The notes: generated by a model not told the origin, from the sequence alone. Positions 6,278 to 12,853 are shown, numbered from the stretch's first letter. The stretch is DNA of 17,423 nt from RI-242 sp038246255 (GCA_038246255.1 JBBRWC010000089.1:1-17423), one strand, 5' to 3'. Program-made: numbers and translations.

Positions 6278-8124
6278 TGGCGGAGCCCCGTTGGAGCATC
6301 GAAGGAGTCCCCGAACTGCCCGGGGTCTACCTTTTTCGCGATGCCGCGGGCGCCGTGTTGTATGTCGGCAAGGCGCGGGACCTGCGCGCGCGGCTCCTGT
6401 CGTACCGGCGGCCCGGGGGCGACGGACGGCTCGGGGTGCTGTTCCTCGAGCGCGACGCGACGAACGTCGAGACGATCGTCACGCGCACGGAAGGTGAGGC
6501 GCTGCTGCTCGAGGACGCCCTCATCAAGCAGTACAAACCGCCCCACAACGTCCGGCTCAAGGACGACAAGTCGTTCCTGATGATCCGCGTCGACCTCGAC
6601 GAGCGTTTTCCGCGGCTCAAGTTCGTGCGCGCGCACAATCCGCGGTCCAGGCGCCCCAGCGAAGGTGGGCGCTCGCGCCTCTTTGGCCCCTTTGCGAACT
6701 CGCGCGCCGTCCGGCGCACGATCAGCGATCTGCACCGCGTCGTTCCCCTGCGCGACTGCACCGATTCGACGTTGGAAAACCGCACACGCCCGTGCCTCAA
6801 GCATCAGATTGGCCTGTGCGCGGCTCCCTGCGTCGGATTGGTCGATGAGGTGCAATACAAGGACCTCGTGCAGCGCGCCGTCGACGTGCTCGGTGGCGAC
6901 ACGGCGGAACTCGAACGCGACCTATCCGAGCGCATGCAAACCGCGGCAGTGGACCTCGAGTTCGAACGCGCTGCGTTCTGGCGCGACCGCCTCGCCGCGC
7001 TGCGCCGCACGGTCGAGGGCCAGGGTGTGCGGCCGAAGGATTCGGTCGAGCGCGACGTGCTCGGCCTCGCGCGCCGCGGCGACGAGGCGGTCGTGCACCG
7101 CCTCGCGTTCCGCAACGGACGAATGTCGGAGAGCAAGAGCCACAGTTTCCGCTCGCAACTGCCGGATGAAGAGCTTTTGCACGTCGTGCTGACAGCGCTC
7201 TATGCGCCGGGTCGTCGCACGGCGCCGAGCGAGATCGTATTGCCGACGTCGCCGGCCGAAGCGGCGCTCCTTGAAGGGTTGCTGGGTGAAAGCGTACGGT
7301 TTGTTGCGCCCAGCACGGGCGAGCGGCGCCGGATGCTCGACATCGCACGCGCAAATGCGCGCGCGGAGCTCGAGCGCAAGGAGGGTGAAGACGAGGAGCT
7401 GGTGCGCGCGCTCGCCGAACTTGCGACGCTGGTGGATCTCGATCCCGAGTCGCCGCCGGAGATCATTGACGGCTTCGATATCTCGACGATCCAGGGCAAA
7501 AGCACCGTGGCCAGCCGCGTGCGTTTTCGCGGCGGTCTTCCCGACCGCAGCGGCTATCGACGCTACAAGGTGAAGACGGTCGAGGGCCAGGACGACTTTG
7601 CCTCCATGGAGGAGGTCGTTGGGCGCAGCCTGCGGCGCGGAATGGCGGAGGGTGAGCTTCCCGACCTGATCGTGGTGGACGGGGGCGAGCAGCAGCTCGC
7701 GCGCGCACTCGCCGCGCGCGACGACGCCGGTGCGCACGGTGTGCCGATCGTCGGGCTCGCGAAAGCGCGCTCTGAACGCACCCGGGATGGCAAGCGCAAG
7801 GCAATGAGTGAAGAGCGGCTCGTGCTCTCGCCGATCGGCCCGGTCGTCGAGCTGCCGCGCCACAGCCCTGCGCGCCACCTCCTCGAACGGTTGCGCGACG
7901 AAGCGCACCGTTTTGCAATCACGTTCCACCGTGCGCAGCGAGGGCGGATCACGTCCGTGCTGGACAGCATCCCGGGGGTGGGGGAAGTGCGGCGCAAGGC
8001 GCTTTTGAGGGCATTTGGCAGCGCGGCGGGTGTGCGCGAGGCCAGCGTGGAGCAACTGGCGGCGATGCCGTCGATCGGGCTCGAACTGGCCCAGGTCATC
8101 CACGAGCACCTGCGCCGTCTTTGA
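6277..8124 (+). CDS. uvrC: UvrABC system protein C (excinuclease subunit C)
   Basis: This encodes 615 residues, normal family length. UvrC makes both incisions around a lesion in nucleotide excision repair after UvrA and UvrB have located it. The GIY-YIG nuclease domain is at about 14-95 (LPGVYLFRDAAGAVLYVGKA). Four cysteines C161, C173, C181 and C185 have the spacing x11, x7, x3 seen in E. coli UvrC, where they have been reported to bind a [4Fe-4S] cluster. The UVR UvrB-contact motif lies at about 209-245. The RNase H-like nuclease has D401 (GFDISTIQG), D468 (VVDGGEQQ) and H544 (RDEAHRFA), and tandem helix-hairpin-helix motifs close the protein (SIPGVGEVRRKALL, MPSIGLELAQ). It follows the S9 gene by 42 bases but has its own promoter. 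Confidence 0.97.
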   Translation: MAEPRWSIEGVPELPGVYLFRDAAGAVLYVGKARDLRARLLSYRRPGGDGRLGVLFLERDATNVETIVTRTEGEALLLEDALIKQYKPPHNVRLKDDKSFLMIRVDLDERFPRLKFVRAHNPRSRRPSEGGRSRLFGPFANSRAVRRTISDLHRVVPLRDCTDSTLENRTRPCLKHQIGLCAAPCVGLVDEVQYKDLVQRAVDVLGGDTAELERDLSERMQTAAVDLEFERAAFWRDRLAALRRTVEGQGVRPKDSVERDVLGLARRGDEAVVHRLAFRNGRMSESKSHSFRSQLPDEELLHVVLTALYAPGRRTAPSEIVLPTSPAEAALLEGLLGESVRFVAPSTGERRRMLDIARANARAELERKEGEDEELVRALAELATLVDLDPESPPEIIDGFDISTIQGKSTVASRVRFRGGLPDRSGYRRYKVKTVEGQDDFASMEEVVGRSLRRGMAEGELPDLIVVDGGEQQLARALAARDDAGAHGVPIVGLAKARSERTRDGKRKAMSEERLVLSPIGPVVELPRHSPARHLLERLRDEAHRFAITFHRAQRGRITSVLDSIPGVGEVRRKALLRAFGSAAGVREASVEQLAAMPSIGLELAQVIHEHLRRL

Positions 8125-8147
8125 CGACGGTGCGACGGTGTAACCGA

Positions 8148-8167
8148 CGGCCGACGGCCGTCGGCCG
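8148..8167. terminator. 20-bp perfect palindrome after uvrC
   Basis: The 20 bases are self-complementary, with the axis between 8,157 and 8,158, and begin 23 bases after the uvrC stop. There is no T-run, so it is either a weak transcription end or a protein-binding palindrome. Confidence 0.4.
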
Positions 8168-8206
8168 ACCGAAGGGACAGAGGGACGGAGGCATGCCGCC
8201 CAGCGG

Positions 8207-8251
8207 CACGTCCTTTGCTTGAAGGACGTGGGCGCGGCGATCTGCCGCGCC
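8207..8251. other. Two back-to-back perfect hairpins in the uvrC-xerC/D gap
   Basis: The first hairpin pairs CACGTCCTT (8,207-8,215) with AAGGACGTG (8,222-8,230) around a 6-base loop. The second pairs GGCGCGGC (8,231-8,238) with GCCGCGCC (8,244-8,251) around GATCT. They touch with no base between them. No T-run follows. This may be structured RNA in the uvrC 3' region or the leader of the downstream candidate RNA. Confidence 0.45.
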
Positions 8252-8390
8252 GGCGACACGCAGGCGCCATAGCGTGTTCCCTGACCGCCACGCGAACCCC
8301 CGCACGCGACTCGTCTGAACCTGCATGCCGAACCTACGTTGCCATGGGCGCCCTTATCCGCTCGCGCTCCGCGTCGGCAACGTCGCGCAG

Positions 8391-8584
8391 GTGGTGCACG
8401 TCCCGCAGTGTGAACCCACGCGGAAAGTTGCCCGTGTGGGCTGCTAACGAGCTCGTCCATCCCCACCGTGGGGTGGACGGCCGAGCGACCTCGCCTAAGG
8501 GGGCAAACGTTCCGTCAAAAGGGGATGGAACTGAGGTGGCTCGCGCACCCGGGATCCCGCTCGCGGGGTTTCGGGTGCCTTTTT
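8391..8584 (+). ncRNA. Candidate structured small RNA with 6S-like rod-and-bubble fold
   Basis: The 5' and 3' halves pair in an interrupted rod: 8,406-8,409 with 8,530-8,533, 8,415-8,417 with 8,521-8,523, CGGAA 8,421-8,425 with TTCCG 8,510-8,514, and TTGCCC 8,428-8,433 with GGGCAA 8,501-8,506. A large open region follows (about 8,434-8,450 against 8,487-8,500). Then comes a terminal hairpin: GCTCG 8,451-8,455 with CGAGC 8,482-8,486 or GTCCA 8,455-8,459 with TGGAC 8,474-8,478, plus CCCC 8,461-8,464 with GGGG 8,470-8,473. A closing stem, central bubble and terminal stem is the plan of 6S RNA, which mimics an open promoter and holds RNA polymerase. A competing hairpin also exists (8,415-8,423 with 8,432-8,440, one G-U pair). 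An intrinsic terminator follows. The 5' end and the promoter are not clear, and the class assignment is inference. Confidence 0.4.
8545..8584 (+). terminator. Strong intrinsic terminator (plus strand)
   Basis: GCACCCG (8,545-8,551) pairs with CGGGTGC (8,572-8,578), with an inner CCCG/CGGG pairing around CTCG, followed by C and five T (8,580-8,584). The T-run is on the plus strand, so it ends a rightward transcript. The nearest rightward protein gene, uvrC, ended 420 bases earlier, which is the main reason to expect an RNA gene here. Confidence 0.8.
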
Positions 8585-8611
8585 GTTGCGGGGAGCGCTG
8601 CGCCGCAACCG

Positions 8612-9559
8612 TCAACCGCGCGGATGGAAGCGGCGGTGGAGGGCGCGCACGTGGTCCGAATCGAGGTGTGTGTAGACTTCAGTCGTTTGGATCGACGCGT
8701 GTCCGAGGAGTTCTTGGACGGCGCGCAGGTCGGCCCCGTTTTGCACGAGGTGCGTGGCGAACGCGTGGCGCAGGGAGTGGGGTGTGACCCGGCCGAGCCC
8801 GATCTGCCGCCCGCGTTCTGTGACGATGCGCCAGGCACCTGCGCGGGTGAGCGCAGCGCCGCGGTCGGACGTGAAGAGCGCCCGGTGAACGGCCGCGCCC
8901 GGCACTTGGCCCCGGCCCGTTTGGATCCAGTCCCGGAGCGCCTCTCGGGCGCGCTCGCACAGCGGCACGATGCGTGTTTTTTGACCCTTGCCAAGGAGCC
9001 GCAGCTCGCGCAGCTTTGGCTCCAAATCATCGAGCACGAGCCCGCACACCTCCGACACCCGCGCGCCGGTGGCGTAAAGCACCTCGAGCAGGGCCCGGTC
9101 GCGCACTTTGCGCCACGGTTTGTCCTGGGCGCCCGGTGTGCGCTCGGCCGCATCGGTCACCGCGAGCAGGCGGTCGACAGCGTCGACGCTCGGCGCCCGC
9201 GGCAGCGACTGGGCGAGCTTGGGCGCAAGCAGCCGCACACTCGGGTCGCGGCGAAGTTCCCCTTCGCGCACGAGAAACTGCAGGAGGCCGCGGACGGCAG
9301 CGAGGGCCCGCGCCCTGCTCGACTCGGCCAGGCGGCGCTCGCCCGCGAGCCAGCCCAGATGCTGGACGAGCAGCGGTTCGTCGATCGCCCGCCAGCCGCC
9401 GACCCCGCGCCGCGCTGCCCACGCGGCCAATCGCTCTAGGTCGCTGCGGTAGGCCGCAAGGCTCGCTCGCGCGCGGCCGGCCTCGACCCGCAACTCCTCG
9501 AGGTGCTCGTCGATGGGCCTTTGCCACACGGGGGACAGGGTTTCGCGCGCCGCGCTCAT
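8612..9559 (-). CDS. xerC/xerD: Tyrosine recombinase XerC/XerD
   Basis: This encodes 315 residues from ATG 9,557-9,559. Xer recombinases resolve chromosome dimers at the dif site. The SAM-like core-binding domain spans about 10-105 and the catalytic domain about 120-310. The full catalytic set is present: R167 (ATGARVSE), K191 (LLGKGQKTR), H261 and R264 (HSLRHAFATHL), H287 (LLGHASIQTT) and nucleophile Y296 (VYTHLD). Length and motifs fit a housekeeping Xer protein rather than a phage integrase. XerC and XerD cannot be told apart from the sequence alone. An in-frame ATG at 9,595 would add 12 basic residues (RGRRVRR) and is less likely. It is transcribed away from the DksA-like gene. No dif-like 28-base site was seen in the window. 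Confidence 0.93.
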   Translation of the reverse strand: MSAARETLSPVWQRPIDEHLEELRVEAGRARASLAAYRSDLERLAAWAARRGVGGWRAIDEPLLVQHLGWLAGERRLAESSRARALAAVRGLLQFLVREGELRRDPSVRLLAPKLAQSLPRAPSVDAVDRLLAVTDAAERTPGAQDKPWRKVRDRALLEVLYATGARVSEVCGLVLDDLEPKLRELRLLGKGQKTRIVPLCERAREALRDWIQTGRGQVPGAAVHRALFTSDRGAALTRAGAWRIVTERGRQIGLGRVTPHSLRHAFATHLVQNGADLRAVQELLGHASIQTTEVYTHLDSDHVRALHRRFHPRG

Positions 9560-9609
9560 GGCGTCGAGCCTGCGGACCCGGCGCCCGCGGGGCAAGGCCG
9601 CGCTTTCGG

Positions 9610-9638
9610 TTGAGGCCCGCAGACTCCGTTCCTATACT
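9610..9638 (+). promoter_or_regulatory. Sigma70-type promoter of the DksA-like gene
   Basis: TTGAGG (9,610-9,615) and TATACT (9,633-9,638) are exactly 17 bases apart and match the -35 and -10 consensus at four and five of six positions. Transcription would start near 9,645, giving a leader of about 84 bases before ATG 9,729. Confidence 0.7.
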
Positions 9639-9728
9639 CCCGCCGACTCGGACGGCCCGCACCCGGGACATCCCCTTGTTTGCCCCGAACACCCAAGGCC
9701 GCCGTCGACGTTCGAGCCCGAGGACCCC

Positions 9729-10094
9729 ATGAGCCGCCGACCGACCCCCAAGGAACTGGAAGACCTGCGCGCGCTGCTCGTGCGGTTGCGCGGCGAGTTA
9801 GTGGGGGATATTGAGGAGCTCGAGCGCTCGGCGCTGGGTGAAATAGAGCCCGCCGCCGTCGACAGTCCCGCCGACTCGGGCAGCGACGCATTCGCTCAGG
9901 AGTTCAGCCTCGAACTCCTCGCACGCGACGAAGCGACGCTGGGTGAGGTCGAGGAGGCGTTGGTGCGCATGGACGAGGGCACGTACGGCCTGTGCGAGGA
10001 GTGCGGCGAGCCCATCGCGCGGCCGCGACTTGAGGCCGTCCCCCACGCGCGCAACTGCATCGCGTGCCAGCGTGCGATCGAGGCACGCGCCTGA
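9729..10094 (+). CDS. DksA/TraR-family C4 zinc-finger protein
   Basis: This encodes 121 residues. An N-terminal coiled-coil helix pair (about 7-85) is followed by the zinc finger C89-x2-C92-x17-C110-x2-C113 (GLCEECGEP and NCIACQ) and a short C-terminal helix. DksA-type proteins insert the coiled coil into the RNA polymerase secondary channel and change transcription during starvation. The coil-tip residues DSPADSGSDAF occupy the place of the DxxD-type tip motif, but the match is not exact. It is shorter than E. coli DksA (151) and closer to the short TraR/YocK-like members, so its exact role is uncertain. AGGA at 9,721-9,724 is a plausible ribosome site 4 bases before ATG. Its own promoter is at 9,610-9,638, and lspA starts 5 bases after the stop. 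Confidence 0.88.
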   Translation: MSRRPTPKELEDLRALLVRLRGELVGDIEELERSALGEIEPAAVDSPADSGSDAFAQEFSLELLARDEATLGEVEEALVRMDEGTYGLCEECGEPIARPRLEAVPHARNCIACQRAIEARA

Positions 10095-10099
10095 ACGCC

Positions 10100-10720
10100 G
10101 TGGCCGCGAATCAGGACGCAGGCGCGGCCGCCGATCCGGACGCACCGACAGGCCGCGATCGGATCCGCCGGCTCGCCGTCGTGGCCGCGTTCATCGCCCT
10201 CGATCTTTGGACCAAAGCGGCCGTTTTTGCCTGGCTAACCCCAGCGCCCGGAGCCGCCCCTGCGGCGGGTGTCGAGGTTTGGAACAACGGCCACCTGCGC
10301 TACACCCTCGTGGATCCCTGGCTGGGCTTCATGCTGGGTGAAAACCACGGCGCGGCGTGGGGTTTTGGCGCCGAGCACCCCTACCTCCTGGTGAGCGGTC
10401 GCATCCTCGCGGTCGTCCTCATCGCTGTACTGTTGTGGCGCGCCCCGCGGCGCCCGGCGGTGGGGGTTTGGGCGCTCGTGCTGGTGCTCGCCGGCGCCCT
10501 CGGCAACCTGCACGACAACATCGCCCTGCGCGATGGCACCCATCCGATCGGCGCCGTGCGCGACTTCATCGACGTGTACTTCTCGCGCTGGGGTTACCAC
10601 TTCCCCACCTTCAACGTGGCGGATTCCTGCATCACGGTCGGCGCGGTGTTTTTGATCGTCGGCGCCCTTTTTCCGGGCCGTAAACTAGCGTCCGCGCCGG
10701 CGCCCACGGCCCCGTCCTGA
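10100..10720 (+). CDS. lspA: Lipoprotein signal peptidase II
   Basis: This encodes 206 residues from GTG 10,100, somewhat longer than the usual 160-170. LspA cleaves signal peptides of diacylglyceryl-modified prolipoproteins in the inner membrane. Four membrane helices are visible (about 23-47, 93-113, 117-136 and 175-192). Catalytic aspartates are D139 (GNLHDN) and D175 (FNVADS). LDLWTK (34-39) and NHGAAWGFG (82-90) match the other conserved boxes. The first catalytic box ends in Asn where most LspA have Arg (NxxDR). A cytoplasmic N-terminal extension of about 20 residues and a loop insertion account for the extra length. The start is chosen because it lies 5 bases after the DksA-like stop, and the alternative ATG at 10,064 is inside that gene. 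Confidence 0.93.
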   Translation: MAANQDAGAAADPDAPTGRDRIRRLAVVAAFIALDLWTKAAVFAWLTPAPGAAPAAGVEVWNNGHLRYTLVDPWLGFMLGENHGAAWGFGAEHPYLLVSGRILAVVLIAVLLWRAPRRPAVGVWALVLVLAGALGNLHDNIALRDGTHPIGAVRDFIDVYFSRWGYHFPTFNVADSCITVGAVFLIVGALFPGRKLASAPAPTAPS

Positions 10721-10722
10721 CC

Positions 10723-10750
10723 GCTTGGGGAAAAAGGGCACTCCCCAAGC
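10723..10750 (+). terminator. Perfect 9-bp hairpin just after lspA
   Basis: GCTTGGGGA (10,723-10,731) pairs with TCCCCAAGC (10,742-10,750) around a 10-base loop, three bases after the lspA stop. There is no T-run behind it, so it is a terminator-like or RNA-stabilising hairpin rather than a canonical terminator. Confidence 0.5.
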
Positions 10751-10836
10751 CGCATCGCTGTCAGGCGCCGTCTCGCCCATCGCGTTTGCGGTTCTGGAGC
10801 GGCAGGGTGTCGGGTTCGCCCCGCGCTTGCCCCTGA

Positions 10837-10852
10837 TACGCTAGGGGGCATG
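10837..10852 (+). promoter_or_regulatory. -10-like element 7 bases before the pyrD start codon
   Basis: TACGCT (10,837-10,842) is followed by 7 bases (AGGGGGC) and ATG 10,850. A weak -35 candidate TTCGCC lies at 10,815-10,820. The AGGGGG stretch could equally act as a ribosome site, so leaderless start is only a suggestion. Confidence 0.3.
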
Positions 10853-11830
10853 GCGGACCTTCGTGTGCAGCTCGGCCCTTTGGCCTTGCCGAACCCCGTG
10901 CTGTCAGCTTCGGGCACCTATGGGCACGGGCTCGAGATGCGCCATTTCAGCCCGCCGGAGCACCTCGCCGCGTGGGTCAGCAAGACGGTGACGCTGAAAC
11001 CCCGCCCGGGCAATCCCGCGCCGCGCATCGCGGAAACCGAAGCGGGTTTCCTGAACTCGATCGGCCTCGAAAACAAGGGTATCGACGCGTACGTGCGCGA
11101 CGTCCTGCCGTCCTGGTCGGGTGTGCCGACACTTGTCATCACGAACATCGGCGGGGAGTCCCTCGAGGACTTCGTCGAAATAGCGCACCGCCTCGATGGG
11201 GAAACGTCGATCCACGCGTTCGAGGTCAACCTTTCCTGTCCCAACGTCCAGGGTGGCAAGCTGCCTTTCGCGACCGATCCCGACCTTGCCCACGACGTCA
11301 TCGCCGCCGTGCGCAAGGCGACGGCTAAACCGATCTTCGCCAAGCTTTCGCCGAACGTGAGCCGCATCGCAGTCCTCGCGCGCGCGGTCGAAGCGGGTGG
11401 CGCGGACGGCATCACGGCGATCAACACGCTGCTCGGCATGGCCGTCGACTGGCGCAGTGGCAAACCTGGGTTGGCCACGGTCCAGGGCGGGTATTCGGGC
11501 CCCGGCATCAAACCGGTGGCACTGCGGTGCGCTTGGGAATGCGCGCGAGCGGTGTCGATCCCGGTGATCGGTTGTGGCGGCATCCGCTCTGCCGCGGACG
11601 CGCTCGAGTTCATCGTCGCAGGTTGCAGCGCGATCCAGATTGGCACGGCCGCTTTCAGCGACCCGAGCGCGCCCGGGCGGCTTGCGGCGGAAATTGACGC
11701 GCTCCTTGACCTGCACGGGATCGCGACCCTGCGCGAGCTGCGCGGGACGATCGTCGATGGCCGCGCGTCTGCGGGGTGCAATCTGGCGCCCGCGGCCGCC
11801 GCGGCATCCGGCGCCGGCGGAAGGGTGTAG
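10850..11830 (+). CDS. pyrD: Dihydroorotate dehydrogenase, class IB catalytic subunit
   Basis: This encodes 326 residues with the FMN-binding TIM-barrel fold. It oxidises dihydroorotate to orotate, the fourth step of UMP synthesis, in the cytoplasm. Class I membership is shown by the active-site cysteine C130 in EVNLSCPNVQGG; class II enzymes have serine there and a membrane-binding N-terminus, which is absent. Substrate and flavin boxes are visible: SASGTYGHG (19-27), NSIGLENKG (69-77), PIFAKLSPNV, INTLLG and the phosphate-binding GCGGIRSAADALEF. The length and the NVQGG motif fit class IB (PyrDB), which normally works with the iron-sulfur flavoprotein PyrK to pass electrons to NAD. No pyrK lies in this window. 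The C-terminus ends in a low-complexity Ala/Gly tail. The stop overlaps the ribosome site of the next gene. Confidence 0.94.
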   Translation: MADLRVQLGPLALPNPVLSASGTYGHGLEMRHFSPPEHLAAWVSKTVTLKPRPGNPAPRIAETEAGFLNSIGLENKGIDAYVRDVLPSWSGVPTLVITNIGGESLEDFVEIAHRLDGETSIHAFEVNLSCPNVQGGKLPFATDPDLAHDVIAAVRKATAKPIFAKLSPNVSRIAVLARAVEAGGADGITAINTLLGMAVDWRSGKPGLATVQGGYSGPGIKPVALRCAWECARAVSIPVIGCGGIRSAADALEFIVAGCSAIQIGTAAFSDPSAPGRLAAEIDALLDLHGIATLRELRGTIVDGRASAGCNLAPAAAAASGAGGRV

Positions 11831-11833
11831 GAG
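11829..11833 (+). promoter_or_regulatory. Shine-Dalgarno site overlapping the pyrD stop codon
   Basis: AGGAG begins inside the TAG stop of pyrD and lies 6 bases before ATG 11,840, one of the clearest ribosome sites in the window. The arrangement predicts coupled translation of pyrD and the response regulator. Confidence 0.7.
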
Positions 11834-11839
11834 AGCGCC

Positions 11840-12682
11840 ATGCGGCTTGAGGACCTGACACCCGCGCTGATGCGCCAAGCGCTCGAGGTGTACCTCGCGG
11901 AAGCGTGGCCGCCCGGTGAAACGGGCACGCCGCGCCGCGATTCCCTGCGCTTGCTCGACGCCAAGACGCTCGGCGACGCGCTCGGATTCATGGAGCGCGG
12001 CGATCCGGGCGATGATCCCGATTCGCGCCGTTTCACGCTGCGGATCGGCAACGGCCGCTACCCCTTCATGAAGTTCGTGCTGCAGGAGCACCTCGTGGCG
12101 GGCGAGTTTTTTTTCAGCGTGGACACCCACGACAACCTCGACATTCGCCCGGATTCGCCGGACTTCCGTGGTTGGGAGGAACTGAAGGCGTGGAATCGGG
12201 CGCTCAAGCTGCGCATCGAGCAAGCGTGGGCGCGCACCGGGTTGCCGACACATCAGGACCTTCTGCGCCTGTGCGGGGAACTTGCCGCGGCGGAGCGGGA
12301 CGACACACAACGCGAGCGCCTTTTGCTCGTCGACGACGAGCTGCAAGTGGCCGAGGGACTCGCGGTGCTCCTGCGCGCGCGGGGTTACGCCGTGGAACTC
12401 GCCCATGACGGGCGCGAAGCCCTCGAGCGCCTCGCGCGCGACCCGTTGCCCGACCTCGTGCTGCTCGACTACGAGATGCCCGAGCTCGATGGCGAAGAGG
12501 TGTTGCGGCGGCTGCGGCTCGATCCGCGGCTCGAGCGCCTGCCCGTTCTGATGGCGACGGCGTCTTCGATCGACCTCGCGCGGGTCCAAAGCGTGAGTGG
12601 CCTCCTGCGCAAGCCCTACCCGCGCCATGTGCTCTTCGAGATGATCGCCCGGCTCCTCGGAGCGCGGCGCGCGGCGCGCTGA
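11840..12682 (+). CDS. Response regulator with unrecognised N-terminal domain and C-terminal receiver
   Basis: This encodes 280 residues. Residues 160-278 are a standard receiver domain: acidic pair D165/D166 (LLLVDDE), phosphoacceptor D210 (VLLDYEMP), T240 (MATAS) and K258 (RKPY). Residues 1-155 form a separate domain that I do not recognise. It has conserved-looking, aromatic-rich text (NGRYPFMKFVLQEHLVAGEF, SVDTHDNLDI, DFRGWEEL) followed by a helical segment, and no DNA-binding helix-turn-helix, HD-GYP or GGDEF motif. Having the receiver at the C-terminus is the reverse of the usual order, so phosphorylation may control the N-terminal domain or a partner protein. No histidine kinase is adjacent. 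It is translationally coupled to pyrD and ends about 145 bases before a terminator. Confidence 0.85.
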   Translation: MRLEDLTPALMRQALEVYLAEAWPPGETGTPRRDSLRLLDAKTLGDALGFMERGDPGDDPDSRRFTLRIGNGRYPFMKFVLQEHLVAGEFFFSVDTHDNLDIRPDSPDFRGWEELKAWNRALKLRIEQAWARTGLPTHQDLLRLCGELAAAERDDTQRERLLLVDDELQVAEGLAVLLRARGYAVELAHDGREALERLARDPLPDLVLLDYEMPELDGEEVLRRLRLDPRLERLPVLMATASSIDLARVQSVSGLLRKPYPRHVLFEMIARLLGARRAAR

Positions 12683-12717
12683 ACGCATCGAGCGCCCATC
12701 CGGGGCGACCGCGCGGC

Positions 12718-12756
12718 GGGGATCAAGGACGGGGATCGAGGACCGGCATTGAGGAC
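12718..12756 (+). repeat. Three imperfect tandem 13-base repeats
   Basis: GGGGATCAAGGAC (12,718-12,730), GGGGATCGAGGAC (12,731-12,743) and CGGCATTGAGGAC (12,744-12,756) are three direct copies; copies 1 and 2 differ at one base. They lie in the 307-base gap between the response regulator and secA. The gap otherwise holds the terminator at 12,829-12,853 and very GC-rich sequence without a credible gene. Confidence 0.6.
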
Positions 12757-12828
12757 CGGGTTGGCCGGGTGAACGTCGCCGTGGGTCCGGCGGCGCGCGA
12801 GGGGCCCGCGGGCGCGATGGCGGGCCAT

Positions 12829-12853
12829 CGTCGCGGCCTGCGGCGACGTTTTT
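12829..12853 (+). terminator. Intrinsic terminator of the pyrD-response regulator unit
   Basis: CGTCGC (12,829-12,834) pairs with GCGACG (12,843-12,848) around an 8-base loop and is followed directly by five T (12,849-12,853). A longer alternative arm, AACGTCGCC near 12,772, could also pair with GGCGACGTT (12,842-12,850). Confidence 0.55.

Noticed and set aside
8391..8584. tmRNA, RNase P RNA or SRP RNA in the structured intergenic region
   Set aside because: The tRNA-like end of tmRNA, the GAGGAAAGTCCGGGC and ACAGAAA boxes of RNase P RNA and the GGTCAGGTCCGGAAGGAAGC core of SRP RNA are all absent.
8334..8615. Minus-strand frame of 93 residues in the uvrC-xerC/D gap
   Set aside because: It lies antisense to the structured RNA candidate and terminator, has no ribosome site and no recognisable family.
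8215..8787. Plus-strand frame (190 residues) through the intergenic region into the recombinase
   Set aside because: It overlaps the strongly supported recombinase, crosses the intrinsic terminator, and has Arg/Ser-rich text without domains.
8612..9559. Recombinase as evidence of a phage, integron or genomic island
   Set aside because: Its length and motifs fit chromosomal XerC/XerD. There is no attachment site, cargo cassette or tRNA beside it, and the neighbours are housekeeping genes.
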